Notes under the pieces: model-generated
Database searches by the model: none
Seen by the model: the letters and a program-made list of their open reading frames with translations, nothing else
Told to the model about the DNA's origin: nothing
Shown here: piece by piece, positions 15,427-15,551 of the stretch
Layout: every line of letters begins with the position of its first letter
Position numbering within the stretch: the first letter of the stretch is position 1
Assembly: GCA_051155755.1 (NCBI GenBank)
Contig: DAXETY010000127.1
Span: forward strand, 1-15,551
Origin: DAXETY01 sp051155755
GTDB taxonomy: Bacteria > Desulfobacterota > Desulfobacteria > Desulfobacterales > SG8-13
Direction: 5' to 3'
Length of the DNA stretch: 15,551 nt
Translations under genes and position numbers: made by a program

Positions 15427-15551
15427 GGGGAGACTATATATCAGAGCCAACTCCGCAGCAAGACCGAAGCCGTCGTTCTTTGCCGATCCGAGGCCTGGAA
15501 TCGACTTGATTTTGCCTTCCATTTTTTTTAGAAAAGAGGAAAACATGGCAA

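Overview
The window reads as a moderately GC-rich bacterial chromosome segment. The gene set suggests a Desulfobacterota (deltaproteobacterial, Desulfosarcina-like) organism: a large V4R-like/GAF/PAS hybrid histidine kinase, a methionine aminopeptidase with a SEC-C zinc motif, a DUF482 FemAB-like acyltransferase, and a moaB gene next to a radical SAM gene. This is inference from family style, not a database result. No tRNA, rRNA, CRISPR array, insertion sequence or phage gene was seen.

Layout, left to right. (1) dnaK (187-2137, +) is recognisable over its full length but is broken by a 25-bp tandem duplication at 1029-1080 that shifts the frame. (2) 2370-2972 (+) encodes an unnamed protein with two ribbon-helix-helix-like segments; a perfect 12-bp palindrome covers its Shine-Dalgarno. 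(3) 3317-4486 (+) is a FemAB-like GNAT (DUF482). (4) Convergent to it, 4539-4970 (-) encodes a small protein with two excisionase/MerR-like helix-turn-helix units. (5) 5531-6586 (+) is an EamA/DMT permease with a TTG start. (6) 6633-6881 (-) is a small winged-helix-like protein, with a 544-bp AT-richer, structured intergenic region on its upstream side. (7) A minus-strand block runs prmA (10299-9340), map (9183-8302), then an inositol-monophosphatase-family gene (8226-7426), with terminator-like hairpins after prmA and after the phosphatase. (8) Divergent from prmA, 10611-13535 (+) is a 974-residue membrane hybrid sensor kinase. (9) Convergent with it, moaB (15426-14917, -) is followed 49 bp later by a radical SAM gene (14867-13551, -).

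How the genes fit together. Protein quality control and maturation recur (DnaK, PrmA, MetAP). The middle (2.3-7.1 kb) holds three small, unnamed, probably DNA-binding proteins, two of them built from duplicated DNA-binding units and each with a palindrome or strong dyad just upstream of its start. The moaB-radical SAM pair suggests a molybdenum-cofactor-related or co-transcribed function. The strongest anomalies are the dnaK frameshift, the duplicated-domain regulators with adjacent dyads, and the mutually exclusive stems at 7012-7081.
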